Below, one piece after another: positions 27,107-37,114 of a stretch of DNA of 64,000 nt. Every line of letters begins with the position of its first letter. Position 1 is the first letter of the stretch. The position numbers and the translations under genes were made by a program. The DNA comes from Pollutimonas bauzanensis (GTDB lineage Bacteria > Pseudomonadota > Gammaproteobacteria > Burkholderiales > Burkholderiaceae_B): the NCBI RefSeq assembly GCF_900129885.1, contig NZ_FQXE01000005.1, positions 314,502-378,501 of the forward strand. The letters run 5' to 3'. The notes beneath the pieces are model-generated. The model saw only the letters and a program-made list of their open reading frames with translations. It was not told the origin of the DNA and did no database searches.

Positions 27107-29449
27107 TCAGAAACCTGTGCCGATCTGGAACTGGAAGGCCTGCTTGTCGTCGCCTTCCTTGGCGTTGAGCGCGCGGCCGAACGACAATTGCAGCGGGCCC
27201 AAAGGCGATTGCCACGACAGGCCGATACCGGCGGAATACTTCCAGCCGCAAGGATCTTCCGCGTAGCCGCCTATGCCGCGGGCGCAGGCCCCGCCGCTGG
27301 TATTGGCGACCTGCCCCGCGTCGGTGAACAGGAACCAGCGCAGCGTGCGATCGCGCGAGGCGCCGGGGAACGGCAGGTACAACTGTACATTACCCACGAG
27401 GCGGCGGGAGCCGCCAAGGTAATCATTGGTAAGCGTGTCGCGCGGGCCCAGCGACGCGCCTTCGAAGCCGCGCACCGACCCGATGCCGCCGCCGTATACA
27501 TTCTTGATGACAGGGAAGGACTTGCCGCCGTAGGTCTTGCCGTAGTCGGCCATGCCGTTGAACGCCAGGGTGTAAGCACGGCCCAATGGCAGATAATACT
27601 GCTGCTGGGCGCTGAGCATGTAGTACTGCAGGTCCATGGTGGACACGTCGCCCGACAGGCGCGTATAGCTGCCCTTGGTCGGCGCGATGGCGCTGTCGCG
27701 CGTGTCCTTGGACCAGCCCAGGTTGAAGATGAAGGAGTTGGTCTCCTCGCCATATTCCGCGACGAAATCCTGGTAGGCTTGCGGCGTGTATTGCTGGCTG
27801 AGCCTGCCGAGCTTGTTGTGCTCGAAGCTGATGCCCGTGAAGACACGGTCGAATTCGGAAATCGGCACGCCGAAATTCAGGCCGCCGCCGAAGGCCGTGA
27901 CCTCGTAGTCGCCGTAGGCATCGCGGCTGTCGTAGGGCGTGGTGCGCCGGTAGTACAGCGAAGTGGTCTTGCTGATGCCGTCTTTGGTCCAGTAGGGATC
28001 GGTGTGCGAAAGAATCGCCGCGCGGTTGGTCTTGCTGGTATTGACCTGCAGGGACAAGGTATTGCCGCTGCCGAAAATATTGTCCTGGCTGATGCCGGCC
28101 GACAGGATCACCTTGTCGGTCGAACCGTAGCCGACGCCCAGGTTGATCAGGCCGGTCGGCTTTTCCTTGACATCAACGTTTACATCCACCTGGTCGGGCG
28201 AGCCCGAAACCGGCGCGGTATGGACATCGACCTCGTTGAAGTAGCCCAGGCGGTCGACGCGGTCGCGCGAGGACTTGATGTTGGAGGAATCGTACCAGGC
28301 GGCTTCCTGCTGGCGCATTTCGCGGCGTATGACTTCATCGCGCGTGCGCGTGTTGCCGCCGATCTGGATGCGGCGCACATAAACGCGGCGGCCCGGATCG
28401 ACGTAGAACGTCAGGTCGGCTTCGTGGCTGTCGCGATCCAGGACCGGGTTGGGATTGACGTTGGCGAAGGCATAGCCGAGGCTGCCCAGGTAGTCGGTAA
28501 TGGCTTTCACCGTGGCGTTGGTCTTGGCCGCCGAGAAAGTTTCGCCCTCTTTGATTTCCACCAGCGGCTGGATCTTGTCGTCCAGGCCCAGCAAGTCGCC
28601 CGCCAGCTTGACGCTGCGCAATTTGTAGGGTTCGCCTTCGTGCAGGGTGAAGGTCACGAAAATATCTTGGCGGTCGGGCGAGATGCTGACCTGCGGCGGC
28701 TCCGCCGAGTATTCCAGGTAGCCGCGGTCCAGGTAGTAGGAACGCAGGCGTTCCACGTCGCCCTCGAGCTTTTCGCGCGAGTATTTGTCGGTGCCCGTGT
28801 ACCAGGTCATCATGCCGGAATCGGTCAGTTCCATCTGGTCCAGCAGGGTGCCTTCGGAAAACGCCTTGTTGCCGACGATGTGTATCTGCTTGATCTTGGC
28901 CAGATCGCCCTCGAAGATATCGAAGCTCACGCCCACCCGGTTGCGCGGCAAGGGCGTAATGATGGGGTTGATTTCCACCCCGTACTTGCCCTTGGACAGA
29001 TACTGCTGCTTGAGTTCGAATTCGGCTCGTTCCAGCATGGAGCGGTCGAACACGCGCCCCTGGCCGAAGCCGACCTGCCCGAGCGACTTGATGATGGCCT
29101 TGGAATCGAATTCCTTCATGCCATTGAAGCTGACCGAGGCGATCGTGGGCCTTTCCTGCACGGACACGACCAGCACGTTATTGGCGGTATCGATCTTGAC
29201 GTCGCTGAAAAAGCCCGTCGCGTACAGGCGCTGGATCGCTTCGCTGGCCTGGGCCTCGGTGAACTGCTCGCCCACCTTGACCGGCAGGTAGCTGAATACG
29301 GTGCCCGCATCGACGCGCTGGATGCCATTGACCTGGATATCGCGCACCACGAATGGCGAAAACGCGCTCGCAAGACTGGGAAGAAGCATAGCCGCCAATA
29401 AAACAGGCATGGCGCGCTTGGCAAAAGGGAATTTCCGGCTAAACGACAT
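27107..29449 (-). CDS. bamA: Outer-membrane protein assembly factor BamA
   Basis: Essential Omp85 insertase. The 780-residue precursor has a signal peptide cleaved after residue 29 (ASA/F), five POTRA domains (about residues 30-440) and a 16-strand barrel ending in phenylalanine (FQFQIGTGF). The barrel motif GGIGSVRGFEGASLGPRD corresponds to the conserved VRGF/Y loop. ATG 29449 is preceded by AAGGACCATCCAGG. The gene lies between rseP and skp, the standard order. Confidence 0.97.
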   Translation of the reverse strand: MSFSRKFPFAKRAMPVLLAAMLLPSLASAFSPFVVRDIQVNGIQRVDAGTVFSYLPVKVGEQFTEAQASEAIQRLYATGFFSDVKIDTANNVLVVSVQERPTIASVSFNGMKEFDSKAIIKSLGQVGFGQGRVFDRSMLERAEFELKQQYLSKGKYGVEINPIITPLPRNRVGVSFDIFEGDLAKIKQIHIVGNKAFSEGTLLDQMELTDSGMMTWYTGTDKYSREKLEGDVERLRSYYLDRGYLEYSAEPPQVSISPDRQDIFVTFTLHEGEPYKLRSVKLAGDLLGLDDKIQPLVEIKEGETFSAAKTNATVKAITDYLGSLGYAFANVNPNPVLDRDSHEADLTFYVDPGRRVYVRRIQIGGNTRTRDEVIRREMRQQEAAWYDSSNIKSSRDRVDRLGYFNEVDVHTAPVSGSPDQVDVNVDVKEKPTGLINLGVGYGSTDKVILSAGISQDNIFGSGNTLSLQVNTSKTNRAAILSHTDPYWTKDGISKTTSLYYRRTTPYDSRDAYGDYEVTAFGGGLNFGVPISEFDRVFTGISFEHNKLGRLSQQYTPQAYQDFVAEYGEETNSFIFNLGWSKDTRDSAIAPTKGSYTRLSGDVSTMDLQYYMLSAQQQYYLPLGRAYTLAFNGMADYGKTYGGKSFPVIKNVYGGGIGSVRGFEGASLGPRDTLTNDYLGGSRRLVGNVQLYLPFPGASRDRTLRWFLFTDAGQVANTSGGACARGIGGYAEDPCGWKYSAGIGLSWQSPLGPLQLSFGRALNAKEGDDKQAFQFQIGTGF

Positions 29450-29502
29450 CCTGGATGGTCCTTGGGCGAATAAGTGGTGGAGGATTGTAAGGCACAAAGC
29501 CT

Positions 29503-30837
29503 TTAACTGAAAAGACGGGAAAAATCATTGAAGAACGCCAGGCCCATCAAACCCGCCAGCAGGCCCAGACCGATGCGCTGGCCGTTTTCCAGCCAGCTCT
29601 CGGGCACCGGCTTGCCGCGCAGGGCTTCCAGCACGTAATACATGAGGTGACCGCCATCGAGCATGGGAATGGGCAACAAATTTAACACGCCGATACTAAC
29701 ACTGATTAGTGCCAAAAACCCTATGTAGGCAGCGAGCCCGAGACGCGCGGTCTGGCCCGCGTAATCCGCAATAGTAACCGGGCCGCTGACATTGCGCAGC
29801 GAAACATCGCCGATTACCATGCGGCCCATCATTTTCAGGGAGAACCAGGCGGTCTCGGCGGTGCGGGAAATGCCGCGGCCCAGGCTGTCGAAAAAGCCGT
29901 AGCGCACCATCACCATGGGAAAGTCGGCGCCCAGCAGCACGCCGATGCGGCCGATGGGCGCGCCGCCGGCGTCGGCCTCGGCGCGCGGGGTGACGGTCAG
30001 CTGCAGCGCGGTTCCGTCGCGCAGGACGGTCATCGCCAGCGGCTGGCCCGCGCTTTTCCGGATTTCGGACACCACGGCGTCGGCGGCGGGATCGCGCACG
30101 GCGCCAAGCGCGATGACGATGTCGTCGTTGCGCAGGCCGGCCTCGGCGCCCGCCCCGCCGGCCGTTACCTGGCTGATGCGCGGCCTGGGCGCCGCCAGGC
30201 TCAAGCCGGCCTCGGCCATCAGATCGGAGCCATCGGGCTCTATCGTGCCGGCGGCAAGCTGGAGGCGGCGCTCGCGCGCCATGCCTGCCGCGGTGTCGAC
30301 CTGCACCTGGACTTCGCCGCCGCTGGTCAGCACATCCAGCAATTGCCAGCGGGCTTCGCTCCAGGATTGCACTGGCCGCTGGTTGATGCTGGTGATGCGG
30401 TCGCCGGCCTGGAAGCCGGCCTGCGCGGCCGTGGTATTGGGCGGCGGCGCGGCAAGTATGGCGGCCGGCTCGCTGGTGCCGGCCAGGCCCAGGGCCGTAT
30501 ACAGGAGCGCGGCCAGGACGAGGTTGGCGACGGGCCCGGCCAGCACGATGGCGCTGCGCTGGGCCAATGTCTTGCTATTGAAGGCCTGGCCGGCTTCCAC
30601 CGGCGTGGCATTGGCCGGCGCATCGTCCAGCATCTTCACATAGCCGCCCAGGGGAATGGCGGACAAGGCCCATTCGGTGCCGTGGCGGTCCGTGCGGCGC
30701 GCCAGCACCTTGCCGAAGCCCACCGAAAAACGCAGCACGCGCACCCCGCAGCGGCGCGCGACCCAATAATGGCCCAGCTCGTGAAAAGTAATCAATACTC
30801 CAAGAGCGATGGCAAAGGCAAGCAAGGTGAAAAGCAT
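29503..30837 (-). CDS. rseP: Site-2 membrane protease RseP
   Basis: Intramembrane zinc protease that cleaves the anti-sigma-E factor in envelope stress and also clears signal peptides. The 444-residue protein has HELGH at residues 19-23, two central PDZ domains (AGFQAGDRI and AGLRNDDIV), and the third zinc ligand in NLLPIPMLDGGHL. Four membrane segments are apparent. It is located between dxr and bamA as in other beta- and gammaproteobacteria. Confidence 0.96.
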   Translation of the reverse strand: MLFTLLAFAIALGVLITFHELGHYWVARRCGVRVLRFSVGFGKVLARRTDRHGTEWALSAIPLGGYVKMLDDAPANATPVEAGQAFNSKTLAQRSAIVLAGPVANLVLAALLYTALGLAGTSEPAAILAAPPPNTTAAQAGFQAGDRITSINQRPVQSWSEARWQLLDVLTSGGEVQVQVDTAAGMARERRLQLAAGTIEPDGSDLMAEAGLSLAAPRPRISQVTAGGAGAEAGLRNDDIVIALGAVRDPAADAVVSEIRKSAGQPLAMTVLRDGTALQLTVTPRAEADAGGAPIGRIGVLLGADFPMVMVRYGFFDSLGRGISRTAETAWFSLKMMGRMVIGDVSLRNVSGPVTIADYAGQTARLGLAAYIGFLALISVSIGVLNLLPIPMLDGGHLMYYVLEALRGKPVPESWLENGQRIGLGLLAGLMGLAFFNDFSRLFS

Positions 30838-30861
30838 GAAGTTCCTGAAAAAACAGCGTCG

Positions 30862-32064
30862 CTACCCTTTGAGCAGGCAGAGTTCCGAGGCGATACCGCG
30901 CGTATGGGCGTCCAGCGCCAGCACGTCGCCCAGCGTGTCCAGGTCGGGCGCCGGCATGCCGCTCATGCGGTCCAGGCAGTCCTCTATGACACAGGCAATT
31001 TCAGTATAGCGAATTTGCTGTTTCAAAAAACAGTCCACGGCGATCTCGTTGGCGGCATTCAGCGCCACGCAGGCCGCCTGGCTGGTCTTGAGCGCGTCGA
31101 AAGACAGGCGCAGGCAGGGAAAGCGTTCGAAATCGGGCTCTTCGAAGTCCAGGCGCCCCAAGGCGGTGAGCGCCAGCAGGCCCACGCCGCTATCGATGCG
31201 CTCGGGAAAGCCCAGGCCGTATGCGATGGGGGTGCGCATATCCGGCTGGCCCAGTTGCGCCAGGATGGAGCCGTCTTCGTACTCGACCATGGAGTGCACC
31301 ATGCTTTGCGGATGGATCACCACCTGGATGCGGCTGGCCGGCATGGCGAACAGCCAGTGCGCCTCGATGACTTCCAGGCCCTTGTTGAGCATGGTCGCGG
31401 AATCGACGGAGATTTTGCGGCCCATGCTCCAGGTTGGGTGGGCGCAGGCCTGGTCGGGCGTCACGCGCGCGAGCTGGTCCAGCGCCGTGTTGCGGAAGGG
31501 GCCGCCGGAGGCGGTAAGCAGCAAGCGCCTGACCCCTTTGGCGGGCGTGGCCGGCGCCGTCGCCCTGCCCGTCTGAGGCAGGCACTGGAATATGGCGTTG
31601 TGTTCGCTGTCTATGGGCAGGAGCTCGGCGCCGTTTTCGCGCACGGCCTGCATGAACAGGCTGCCGGCCGCCACCAGCGCTTCCTTGTTGGCCAGCAGGA
31701 CGCGTTTGCCGGCCTTGGCGGCGGCCAGGGCCGAGGGCAGGCCCGCCGCCCCGACTATCGCCGCCATGACCGTGGTCACCGCGGCGTCGCCCGCCGTATC
31801 GACCAGGGCCTGCGGGCCCACCCGGATTTCCGGCATGGCGCCCGGGCCGTTCCAGGCGTGCAAAAACTGCTTGCGGGCGGCATCTGAGGGCACGATGACC
31901 ACTTTGGCGCCGGTGGCCAGGGCCTGCGCCGCCAGCCTGTCGATGCGGCTGTGCGCGCTCAGCGCATACACAGAAATCGTTTCAGGGTGCCTGGCAATGA
32001 CGTCCAGGGTGTTCTCGCCTATGGATCCGGTGGAACCCAGAACGCATACATGCTGGACTTTCAT
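30862..32064 (-). CDS. dxr: 1-deoxy-D-xylulose 5-phosphate reductoisomerase
   Basis: Second enzyme of the MEP isoprenoid pathway. The 400-residue protein has the NADPH motif [13 protein letters not shown] at residues 8-20, the metal/substrate motif [22 protein letters not shown] and [22 protein letters not shown]. The ATG at 32064 overlaps the cdsA stop by one base; an in-frame TTG one codon upstream is less likely. Confidence 0.96.
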   Translation of the reverse strand: MKVQHVCVLGSTGSIGENTLDVIARHPETISVYALSAHSRIDRLAAQALATGAKVVIVPSDAARKQFLHAWNGPGAMPEIRVGPQALVDTAGDAAVTTVMAAIVGAAGLPSALAAAKAGKRVLLANKEALVAAGSLFMQAVRENGAELLPIDSEHNAIFQCLPQTGRATAPATPAKGVRRLLLTASGGPFRNTALDQLARVTPDQACAHPTWSMGRKISVDSATMLNKGLEVIEAHWLFAMPASRIQVVIHPQSMVHSMVEYEDGSILAQLGQPDMRTPIAYGLGFPERIDSGVGLLALTALGRLDFEEPDFERFPCLRLSFDALKTSQAACVALNAANEIAVDCFLKQQIRYTEIACVIEDCLDRMSGMPAPDLDTLGDVLALDAHTRGIASELCLLKG

Positions 32065-32924
32065 CAAAGCGGCACCCCTGACAACAACAAGGCTATCGGC
32101 GCCACGGGCAGCAAGGCATCGATACGGTCATACACGCCGCCATGGCCGGGCAGCAGCTGGCTGGAATCCTTGACCCCGGCGCGGCGCTTGAGCAAGGATT
32201 CGAACAAGTCGCCGACGATGGACAGGGCCGCCAGGAAAATCGCCACGGCCAGCACCCCCCACCAGGGCCAGCGCCCGGACAGCACGGCGCCGAAACTGCC
32301 CGGCCACCAGGCCGTCGCCATGACCCAGGCCGCGGCCGCGAGCAGGCCGCCGAAAGCGCCCTCCCAGGTCTTGCCGGGGCTGACCCGGGGCGCCAGCTTG
32401 TGCCTGCCGAGGGCTTTGCCCGTAAAGTAGGCGGCGATGTCGGCAAACCAGATGAGCGCCAGCAGGGACACCAGAAACCACGCGCCGTGCATCAGGAACA
32501 ACTGCACCAGCGCGGCCCAGACGGCCACCACGGCAAGCACGCCGAACGCGCTGAGCCAGGCCCCGTGGGCCTTTCGCGCGGCCTGGCCGCGGACCACCAT
32601 GGCGGTGGCCCCCGCCACCCATGCCAGCGCAACGGCCGGCATCAGCCAGCGGTTCAGGAGCGATCGCAAATCGAGGGCCCATGCGCCCGGCTCGGGCGCC
32701 AGCCATTGGCGCGCCAGGGCCAGCAGGCCCGCAGCCGCCACGATGGCCAGGACGGCGGGAAACGCGCCGCCCGGGCGCGGCCAGGTAAGCCTGAGCCACT
32801 CCCACAAGGCGCAAGCGGCAGCCAGCGTGAACAGCGCCACCAGCGGCCACGGGCCGGGCGCCAGCAAAGTCCCCAGCAATACCGCGAGCAAGACTATTGC
32901 CGTAATGACGCGCTGCTTCAACAT
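32064..32924 (-). CDS. cdsA: Phosphatidate cytidylyltransferase
   Basis: Integral membrane enzyme making CDP-diacylglycerol. The 286-residue protein has about seven hydrophobic segments and the C-terminal signature [22 protein letters not shown] with the catalytic Asp and Arg. It overlaps dxr by one base and follows uppS by 21 bp, supplying phospholipid precursors in the same operon as isoprenoid genes. Confidence 0.95.
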   Translation of the reverse strand: MLKQRVITAIVLLAVLLGTLLAPGPWPLVALFTLAAACALWEWLRLTWPRPGGAFPAVLAIVAAAGLLALARQWLAPEPGAWALDLRSLLNRWLMPAVALAWVAGATAMVVRGQAARKAHGAWLSAFGVLAVVAVWAALVQLFLMHGAWFLVSLLALIWFADIAAYFTGKALGRHKLAPRVSPGKTWEGAFGGLLAAAAWVMATAWWPGSFGAVLSGRWPWWGVLAVAIFLAALSIVGDLFESLLKRRAGVKDSSQLLPGHGGVYDRIDALLPVAPIALLLSGVPL

Positions 32925-32945
32925 AGGGAACTCCCGTGTTCAGGT

Positions 32946-33698
32946 TTATTGTGCAACCTGGGCGCTGGTGCGTCCAAATCGACGTTCCCGGGTTCGATAC
33001 CATTCGAAGGCGGCATCGATTTCCTTGGCGCCGAAATCGGGCCAATAGTCGTCCGAAAAATACAGCTCAGTATAGGCGAGTTGCCAGACCAGGAAGTTGG
33101 AAATGCGCTGCTCGCCGCCGGTGCGTATGAAAAGATCCGGCTCGGGCGCATAGGCCATGGACAGGTATTGGCTCAACAGGGTTTCGTCTATGGCTTGCGG
33201 ATCGCTCGCCAGCTCGGGATGCGCCAGCAGCAAGCGCCGCAAGGCCTGGAGGATATCCCAGCGGCCGCCGTAGTTGGCCGCGATGGTCAGGTTCAGCGCG
33301 CTGTTGTGCTCGGTGCGCTGTTCCGCCGCCTGTATCAGTTCGCGCAGCTTGGGCTCGAAGGGCGACAGATCGCCGACGATGCGCAGGCGCACGCCCTGCT
33401 CGTCCAGCTTGCTGACCTCTTTTTCCAGCGTCTGGATGAACAGGCGCATGAGCAGCGACACTTCTTCCTTGGGGCGGCGCCAGTTTTCGGAACTGAAGGC
33501 GAACAGCGTCAGGTATTCCACGCCGCGCCGGCCGCAGGCCTCGACCGCGCGCCGCACCGCCTGCACGCCGCGGACATGGCCGGCGGCGCGCGGCAGGAAG
33601 CGCTTGGTGGCCCAGCGCCCGTTGCCATCCATGATGACGGCCAGATGGCGCGGCACGTCGGAGCATACCGGTATGGACAGAGTCGTGCTATTCAGCAT
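32946..33698 (-). CDS. uppS: Undecaprenyl diphosphate synthase
   Basis: Cis-prenyltransferase that makes the C55 carrier lipid for cell-wall synthesis. The 250-residue protein has IMDGNGRWA with catalytic Asp24, [13 protein letters not shown] and the C-terminal [22 protein letters not shown] signature. An 11-residue N-terminal extension precedes the core. Located between frr and cdsA. Confidence 0.97.
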   Translation of the reverse strand: MLNSTTLSIPVCSDVPRHLAVIMDGNGRWATKRFLPRAAGHVRGVQAVRRAVEACGRRGVEYLTLFAFSSENWRRPKEEVSLLMRLFIQTLEKEVSKLDEQGVRLRIVGDLSPFEPKLRELIQAAEQRTEHNSALNLTIAANYGGRWDILQALRRLLLAHPELASDPQAIDETLLSQYLSMAYAPEPDLFIRTGGEQRISNFLVWQLAYTELYFSDDYWPDFGAKEIDAAFEWYRTRERRFGRTSAQVAQ

Positions 33699-33726
33699 CG
33701 GGAATGTTCCGCATCAGGGGACGGCG

Positions 33727-34287
33727 TCAAACCGTCATGATCTCGGCTTCCTTCTGCGCCACGAGCTTGTCGATCTCGGCGACGTGCTTGTCGGTGAGCT
33801 TTTGCACGTCGTCCTGCATGCGGCGCTCGTCGTCTTCCGAGATTTCCTTGTCCTTGACCAGCTTCTTGAGCGTGTCGTTGGCATCGCGGCGCAGATTGCG
33901 CACGGCGATCTTGGCGTCCTCGCCTTCGGTGCGCACCACCTTGGTCAAGTCGCGGCGGCGCTCTTCGGTGAGGGCGGGCATGGGAACGCGTATGCTGTCG
34001 CCCATGGAAATGGGGTTCAGGCCCAGGTCGGATTCGCGGATGGCCTTTTCGACCGGGCCGGCCATGTTCTTTTCCCAGACCTGCAGATTGATGGTGCGCG
34101 CGTCCAGCAGGTTGACATTGGCCACCTGGCTGATGGGCACGGGCGAACCATAATACTCGACCATGACGTGATCCAGTATGCCGGCATGGGCACGGCCAGT
34201 GCGTATCTTCGACAAGCTGACCTTGAGCGTTTCAAGCGACTTGACCATGCGTGATTCAGTCGATTTCCTGACCTCTGAAAGACTCAT
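33727..34287 (-). CDS. frr: Ribosome recycling factor
   Basis: Splits post-termination ribosomes together with EF-G. The 186 residues show the tRNA-mimic L shape signatures [31 protein letters not shown] and [14 protein letters not shown]. The ATG at 34287 is chosen by homology; a 63-residue upstream extension lies inside pyrH. It is 13 bp downstream of pyrH. Confidence 0.97.
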   Translation of the reverse strand: MSLSEVRKSTESRMVKSLETLKVSLSKIRTGRAHAGILDHVMVEYYGSPVPISQVANVNLLDARTINLQVWEKNMAGPVEKAIRESDLGLNPISMGDSIRVPMPALTEERRRDLTKVVRTEGEDAKIAVRNLRRDANDTLKKLVKDKEISEDDERRMQDDVQKLTDKHVAEIDKLVAQKEAEIMTV

Positions 34288-34300
34288 AACTATTCCTTTA

Positions 34301-35017
34301 TCAAACGTGTACCAGTGTGCCTTCGTCTTCGCCGGACACGGCGCGCTTGAGGGCGCCCGACTTGTTGATCGAGAACACCTTGATGGGCAGTTTCTGATCG
34401 CGGCACAAGGCGAACGCCGTGGCGTCCATGACCTCGAGGCGGCGCACGATGGCTTCATCGAAACTGATGCGCGCATACCGGGTGGCGGTGGGATCCTTGT
34501 TGGGGTCGGCGCTGTATATGCCGTCGACCTTGGTGGCCTTGAGGACGATTTCGGCGCCGATTTCAGCGCCGCGCAGGGCGGCGGCGGTATCGGTCGTGAA
34601 AAACGGATTGCCCGTGCCGGCCGCGAATATGACTACCTTGCCCTCTTCGAGATAGCGCAGGGCCTTGGGGCGGATATAAGGTTCGACGACCTGATCGATA
34701 TTCAAGGCCGACTGCACCCGCGTATCGATGCCGCGGTGCTTGAGGGCATCCTGCAGGGCCAGCGCATTCATGACCGTCGCCATCATGCCCATGTAATCGG
34801 CCGTGGCGCGGTCCATGCCTTGCGCTCCGGGCGCGATGCCCCGGAAAATATTCCCGCCGCCGATCACGATGGCCAGCTCGACGCCCATGGCGGCGACCTC
34901 GGCGATCTCTTCGGTCATGCGCAAAATTGTCGAACGGTTGATCCCAAAGGCGTCTTCCCCCATCAGCGCTTCGCCGGACAGTTTGAGAAGAACACGCTTA
35001 TACGATCTGGTGGTCAT
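34301..35017 (-). CDS. pyrH: Uridylate kinase
   Basis: Phosphorylates UMP with ATP; hexameric and regulated by GTP and UTP in bacteria. The 238-residue protein has [21 protein letters not shown], the [24 protein letters not shown] segment and [16 protein letters not shown] 35017 is chosen by family alignment. The 97-bp gap after tsf contains a hairpin and a possible promoter, so pyrH may also be transcribed independently. Confidence 0.97.
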   Translation of the reverse strand: MTTRSYKRVLLKLSGEALMGEDAFGINRSTILRMTEEIAEVAAMGVELAIVIGGGNIFRGIAPGAQGMDRATADYMGMMATVMNALALQDALKHRGIDTRVQSALNIDQVVEPYIRPKALRYLEEGKVVIFAAGTGNPFFTTDTAAALRGAEIGAEIVLKATKVDGIYSADPNKDPTATRYARISFDEAIVRRLEVMDATAFALCRDQKLPIKVFSINKSGALKRAVSGEDEGTLVHV

Positions 35018-35048
35018 AGGTAGGATCCTAGGTAGACAGTCCAACGAA

Positions 35049-35079
35049 AGTGTAAGCCAGAGTCGGGCCCGCGCGTCAA
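35049..35079 (-). promoter_or_regulatory. Possible pyrH promoter in the tsf-pyrH gap
   Basis: On the minus strand TTGACG (complement of 35074-35079) and TACACT (complement of 35049-35054) are separated by 19 bp, slightly longer than ideal, and lie 32 bp upstream of the pyrH start. The -35 box is inside the loop of the hairpin at 35062-35091, so folding and promoter sequences overlap. Confidence 0.35.
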
Positions 35080-35097
35080 CGCCGGCCCGACTTTTTT
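35062..35097 (+). terminator. Intrinsic-type terminator on the plus strand between tsf and pyrH
   Basis: Stem GTCGGGCC (35062-35069) / GGCCCGAC (35084-35091) is followed by six T residues (35092-35097) in the plus orientation, a textbook intrinsic terminator. Both flanking genes run on the minus strand, where the T-run becomes an A-run before the stem, so it would stop antisense transcription rather than the operon. Confidence 0.65.
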
Positions 35098-35114
35098 GCC
35101 TGATCGGCCAGCTA

Positions 35115-35993
35115 TCAAGCGGTGCCGGCCGCAGCGGCGGCGACTTCGGCTGCAAAATCTTCGGACTTTTTCTCTATGCCCTCGCCCACGACGTACAAGG
35201 CGAAACCGGAAATCTTCGCGCCCTTTTCCTTGAGCATCTGCTCGACGGACTGCTTGTCGTTCTTGACGAAAGGCTGCGACAGCAGGGTGACTTCCTTGAG
35301 GAATTTCTGGACCGAGCCTTCGACCATTTTGGTCACGATTTCAGCCGGCTTGCCGGATTCGGCGGCCTTCTGTTCGGCAACCGAACGCTCGGCGGCGATA
35401 TCGGCGGGCGCAACGCCGCTGGCGTCGAGCGCCTTGGGCTTGGTCGCCGCGATATGCATGGCGAGGTCCTTGCCGGTTTCCTCGGGGCCGGAAAAGTCGA
35501 CCAGCACACCGATCTTGCCACCATGCACATAGCTGGCCAGCTGATCGGCGGTTTCGAAGCGCTGGAAGCGGCGCACGGCGATATTTTCGCCGATCTTGCC
35601 CACCAGCGCGGAACGGGTGGATTCGACGGTGCCTTCGCCCATGGGCAGTTCGCCCAGCGCGGCCACGTCGGCGGGGTTCTTTTCGGTGACCAGTTGGGCC
35701 AACTGATTGATGAAGCCGACGAAGTCGTCGTTCTTGGCGACGAAATCGGTTTCGCAATTGACCTCGACGACGGTGCCGCGCTTGCTATCGGGAGAGATGT
35801 ACAAGCCGATCAGGCCCTCAGCGGTTACGCGAGTGGCTGCCTTGCTGGCCTTGTTGCCCAATTTCACGCGGAGAATTTCTTCGGCGCGGGCCAGATCGCC
35901 GTCGGCTTCGGTCAGCGCTTTTTTGCATTCCATCATGGGCGCGTCGGTTTTCTCGCGCAATTCTTTAACCATAGATGCGGTAATTTGAGCCAC
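35115..35993 (-). CDS. tsf: Elongation factor Ts
   Basis: Nucleotide exchange factor for EF-Tu. The 292-residue protein has the diagnostic [24 protein letters not shown] at the N-terminus and [12 protein letters not shown]. The start is GTG at 35993: the protein sequence begins [11 protein letters not shown] directly after it and GGAG lies 6-7 bp upstream, while no ATG fits. rpsB-tsf order is conserved; three hairpins separate the two genes. Confidence 0.97.
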   Translation of the reverse strand: MAQITASMVKELREKTDAPMMECKKALTEADGDLARAEEILRVKLGNKASKAATRVTAEGLIGLYISPDSKRGTVVEVNCETDFVAKNDDFVGFINQLAQLVTEKNPADVAALGELPMGEGTVESTRSALVGKIGENIAVRRFQRFETADQLASYVHGGKIGVLVDFSGPEETGKDLAMHIAATKPKALDASGVAPADIAAERSVAEQKAAESGKPAEIVTKMVEGSVQKFLKEVTLLSQPFVKNDKQSVEQMLKEKGAKISGFALYVVGEGIEKKSEDFAAEVAAAAAGTA

Positions 35994-36019
35994 TTTTTTC
36001 TCCAGTTCACTAAAACACA

Positions 36020-36114
36020 CCCCGGCATAGCCGGGGCAGGTGCACAACGATGCCGCCGGCCGCCCCGCCGTTTGACAGGCGGCGGCCGGGATCCGGCTCA
36101 GACAGCGGCCGGAT
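36020..36114 (-). promoter_or_regulatory. Three consecutive hairpins in the rpsB-tsf spacer
   Basis: In transcript order: ATCCGGC/GCCGGAT (36091-36114, 10-nt loop), a long GC stem with a 2-nt bulge (36056-36089, GGCGGCGGCCGG against its partner), and CCCCGGC-ATA-GCCGGGG (36020-36036). None is followed by a U-run. They resemble the partial terminator/attenuator known between rpsB and tsf in E. coli, which lowers tsf relative to rpsB or marks an RNA-processing site. Confidence 0.6.
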
Positions 36115-36122
36115 GCATGCGC

Positions 36123-36872
36123 TTATTCGCGCTCTTGCTCGACTTCGACGAATTCCTCGTCGCCTTCCGCGATTTCTTCGACCAGGCCGTTGAGGTTCTG
36201 CTCACGGCCCTCGAGCACGGCGTCGGCCATGCCGCGGGCGTACAGCGCGATGGCCTTGGCCGAGTCATCGTTGCCCGGAATGACGTATTCGACGCCGTCG
36301 GGCGAATGGTTGGTGTCGACCACGGCAACGACGGGAATGCCCAGCGTCTTGGCTTCGGCGATCGCAATCTTGTGGTAGCCCACGTCGATGACGAAGAGCG
36401 CGTCAGGCAAAGTGTTCATGTCCTTGATGCCGCCGATGGCCTTGTTCAGCTTTTCGAGCTCGCGATCGAACATCAGGGCTTCTTTCTTGCTCATGCGCTC
36501 GGTGGCGCCGTCGGCCAATTGCACTTCCATTTCCTTCAGGCGCTTGATCGAGCTCTTGACCGTCTTGAAGTTGGTCATCATGCCGCCCAGCCAGCGGCTG
36601 TCGACGAAGGGCATGCCGCAACGCGCGGCTTCGGCGGCGACGATCTCGCGGGCGGCGCGCTTGGTGCCGACAAAAAGCACGTTGCCGCCGCGCGCGGCGA
36701 TCTGGCGCACGAATTTGGCGGCTTCCTGGTATTTGACAACGGTCTGTTCGAGGTTGACGATGTGGATCTTGTTGCGATGGCCAAAGATGTACGGCGCCAT
36801 CTTGGGGTTCCAGTAACGGGTCTGGTGGCCAAAGTGCACACCGGCTTCCAGCATTTCACGCATTAACGACAT
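36123..36872 (-). CDS. rpsB: 30S ribosomal protein S2
   Basis: The 249-residue protein has [22 protein letters not shown] at the start, [15 protein letters not shown] [12 protein letters not shown], and [29 protein letters not shown] near the C-terminus. The tail is very acidic ([18 protein letters not shown]). ATG 36872 is chosen by homology. It opens the rpsB-tsf-pyrH-frr-uppS-cdsA-dxr-rseP-bamA run and is divergent from map. Confidence 0.97.
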   Translation of the reverse strand: MSLMREMLEAGVHFGHQTRYWNPKMAPYIFGHRNKIHIVNLEQTVVKYQEAAKFVRQIAARGGNVLFVGTKRAAREIVAAEAARCGMPFVDSRWLGGMMTNFKTVKSSIKRLKEMEVQLADGATERMSKKEALMFDRELEKLNKAIGGIKDMNTLPDALFVIDVGYHKIAIAEAKTLGIPVVAVVDTNHSPDGVEYVIPGNDDSAKAIALYARGMADAVLEGREQNLNGLVEEIAEGDEEFVEVEQERE

Positions 36873-36933
36873 AATATTCTCCGAGGGTTTAGTCTTGTGC
36901 CAAGTTTGCATCCGGCAGGCGCCGCGTAAAACG

Positions 36934-36962
36934 CAATTAGCCAACCGGACACCCTGTGTCAA
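36934..36962 (-). promoter_or_regulatory. Candidate rpsB promoter
   Basis: A perfect TTGACA (complement of 36957-36962) stands 17 bp before TAATTG (complement of 36934-36939), giving a leader of roughly 55 nt before rpsB. The -10 match is poor. The leader could carry the S2 autoregulatory site known in enterobacteria, but I cannot identify it. Confidence 0.4.
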
Positions 36963-37048
36963 CCGGGCACGCGATTTCGAGTCCGGCTTCTAGAAAACAG
37001 CCCAGGCTTTATACTGATAGCCTTGCCGCCCGCCAAAAACCGTGCTCC

Positions 37049-37080
37049 TTTCTTAAAGGAAATTTAAGAAAGCCTATAAT
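37049..37080 (+). promoter_or_regulatory. map promoter with consensus -10 and overlapping palindrome
   Basis: TATAAT at 37075-37080 is a perfect -10 hexamer. A perfect 9-bp inverted repeat TTTCTTAAA-ggaaa-TTTAAGAAA (37049-37071) lies immediately upstream, covering the -35 region. There is no good -35 hexamer, suggesting dependence on an activator or on the AT-rich palindrome. The inferred start is about 28 nt before the map ATG. Confidence 0.55.
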
Positions 37081-37114
37081 TCTACTATTTTTAGCCCACC
37101 TAATTCAAGTTGCC

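Noticed and set aside
36956..37114. 53-codon N-terminal extension of methionine aminopeptidase
   Set aside because: It would cross the rpsB promoter region and the consensus map -10; homology begins at 37115.
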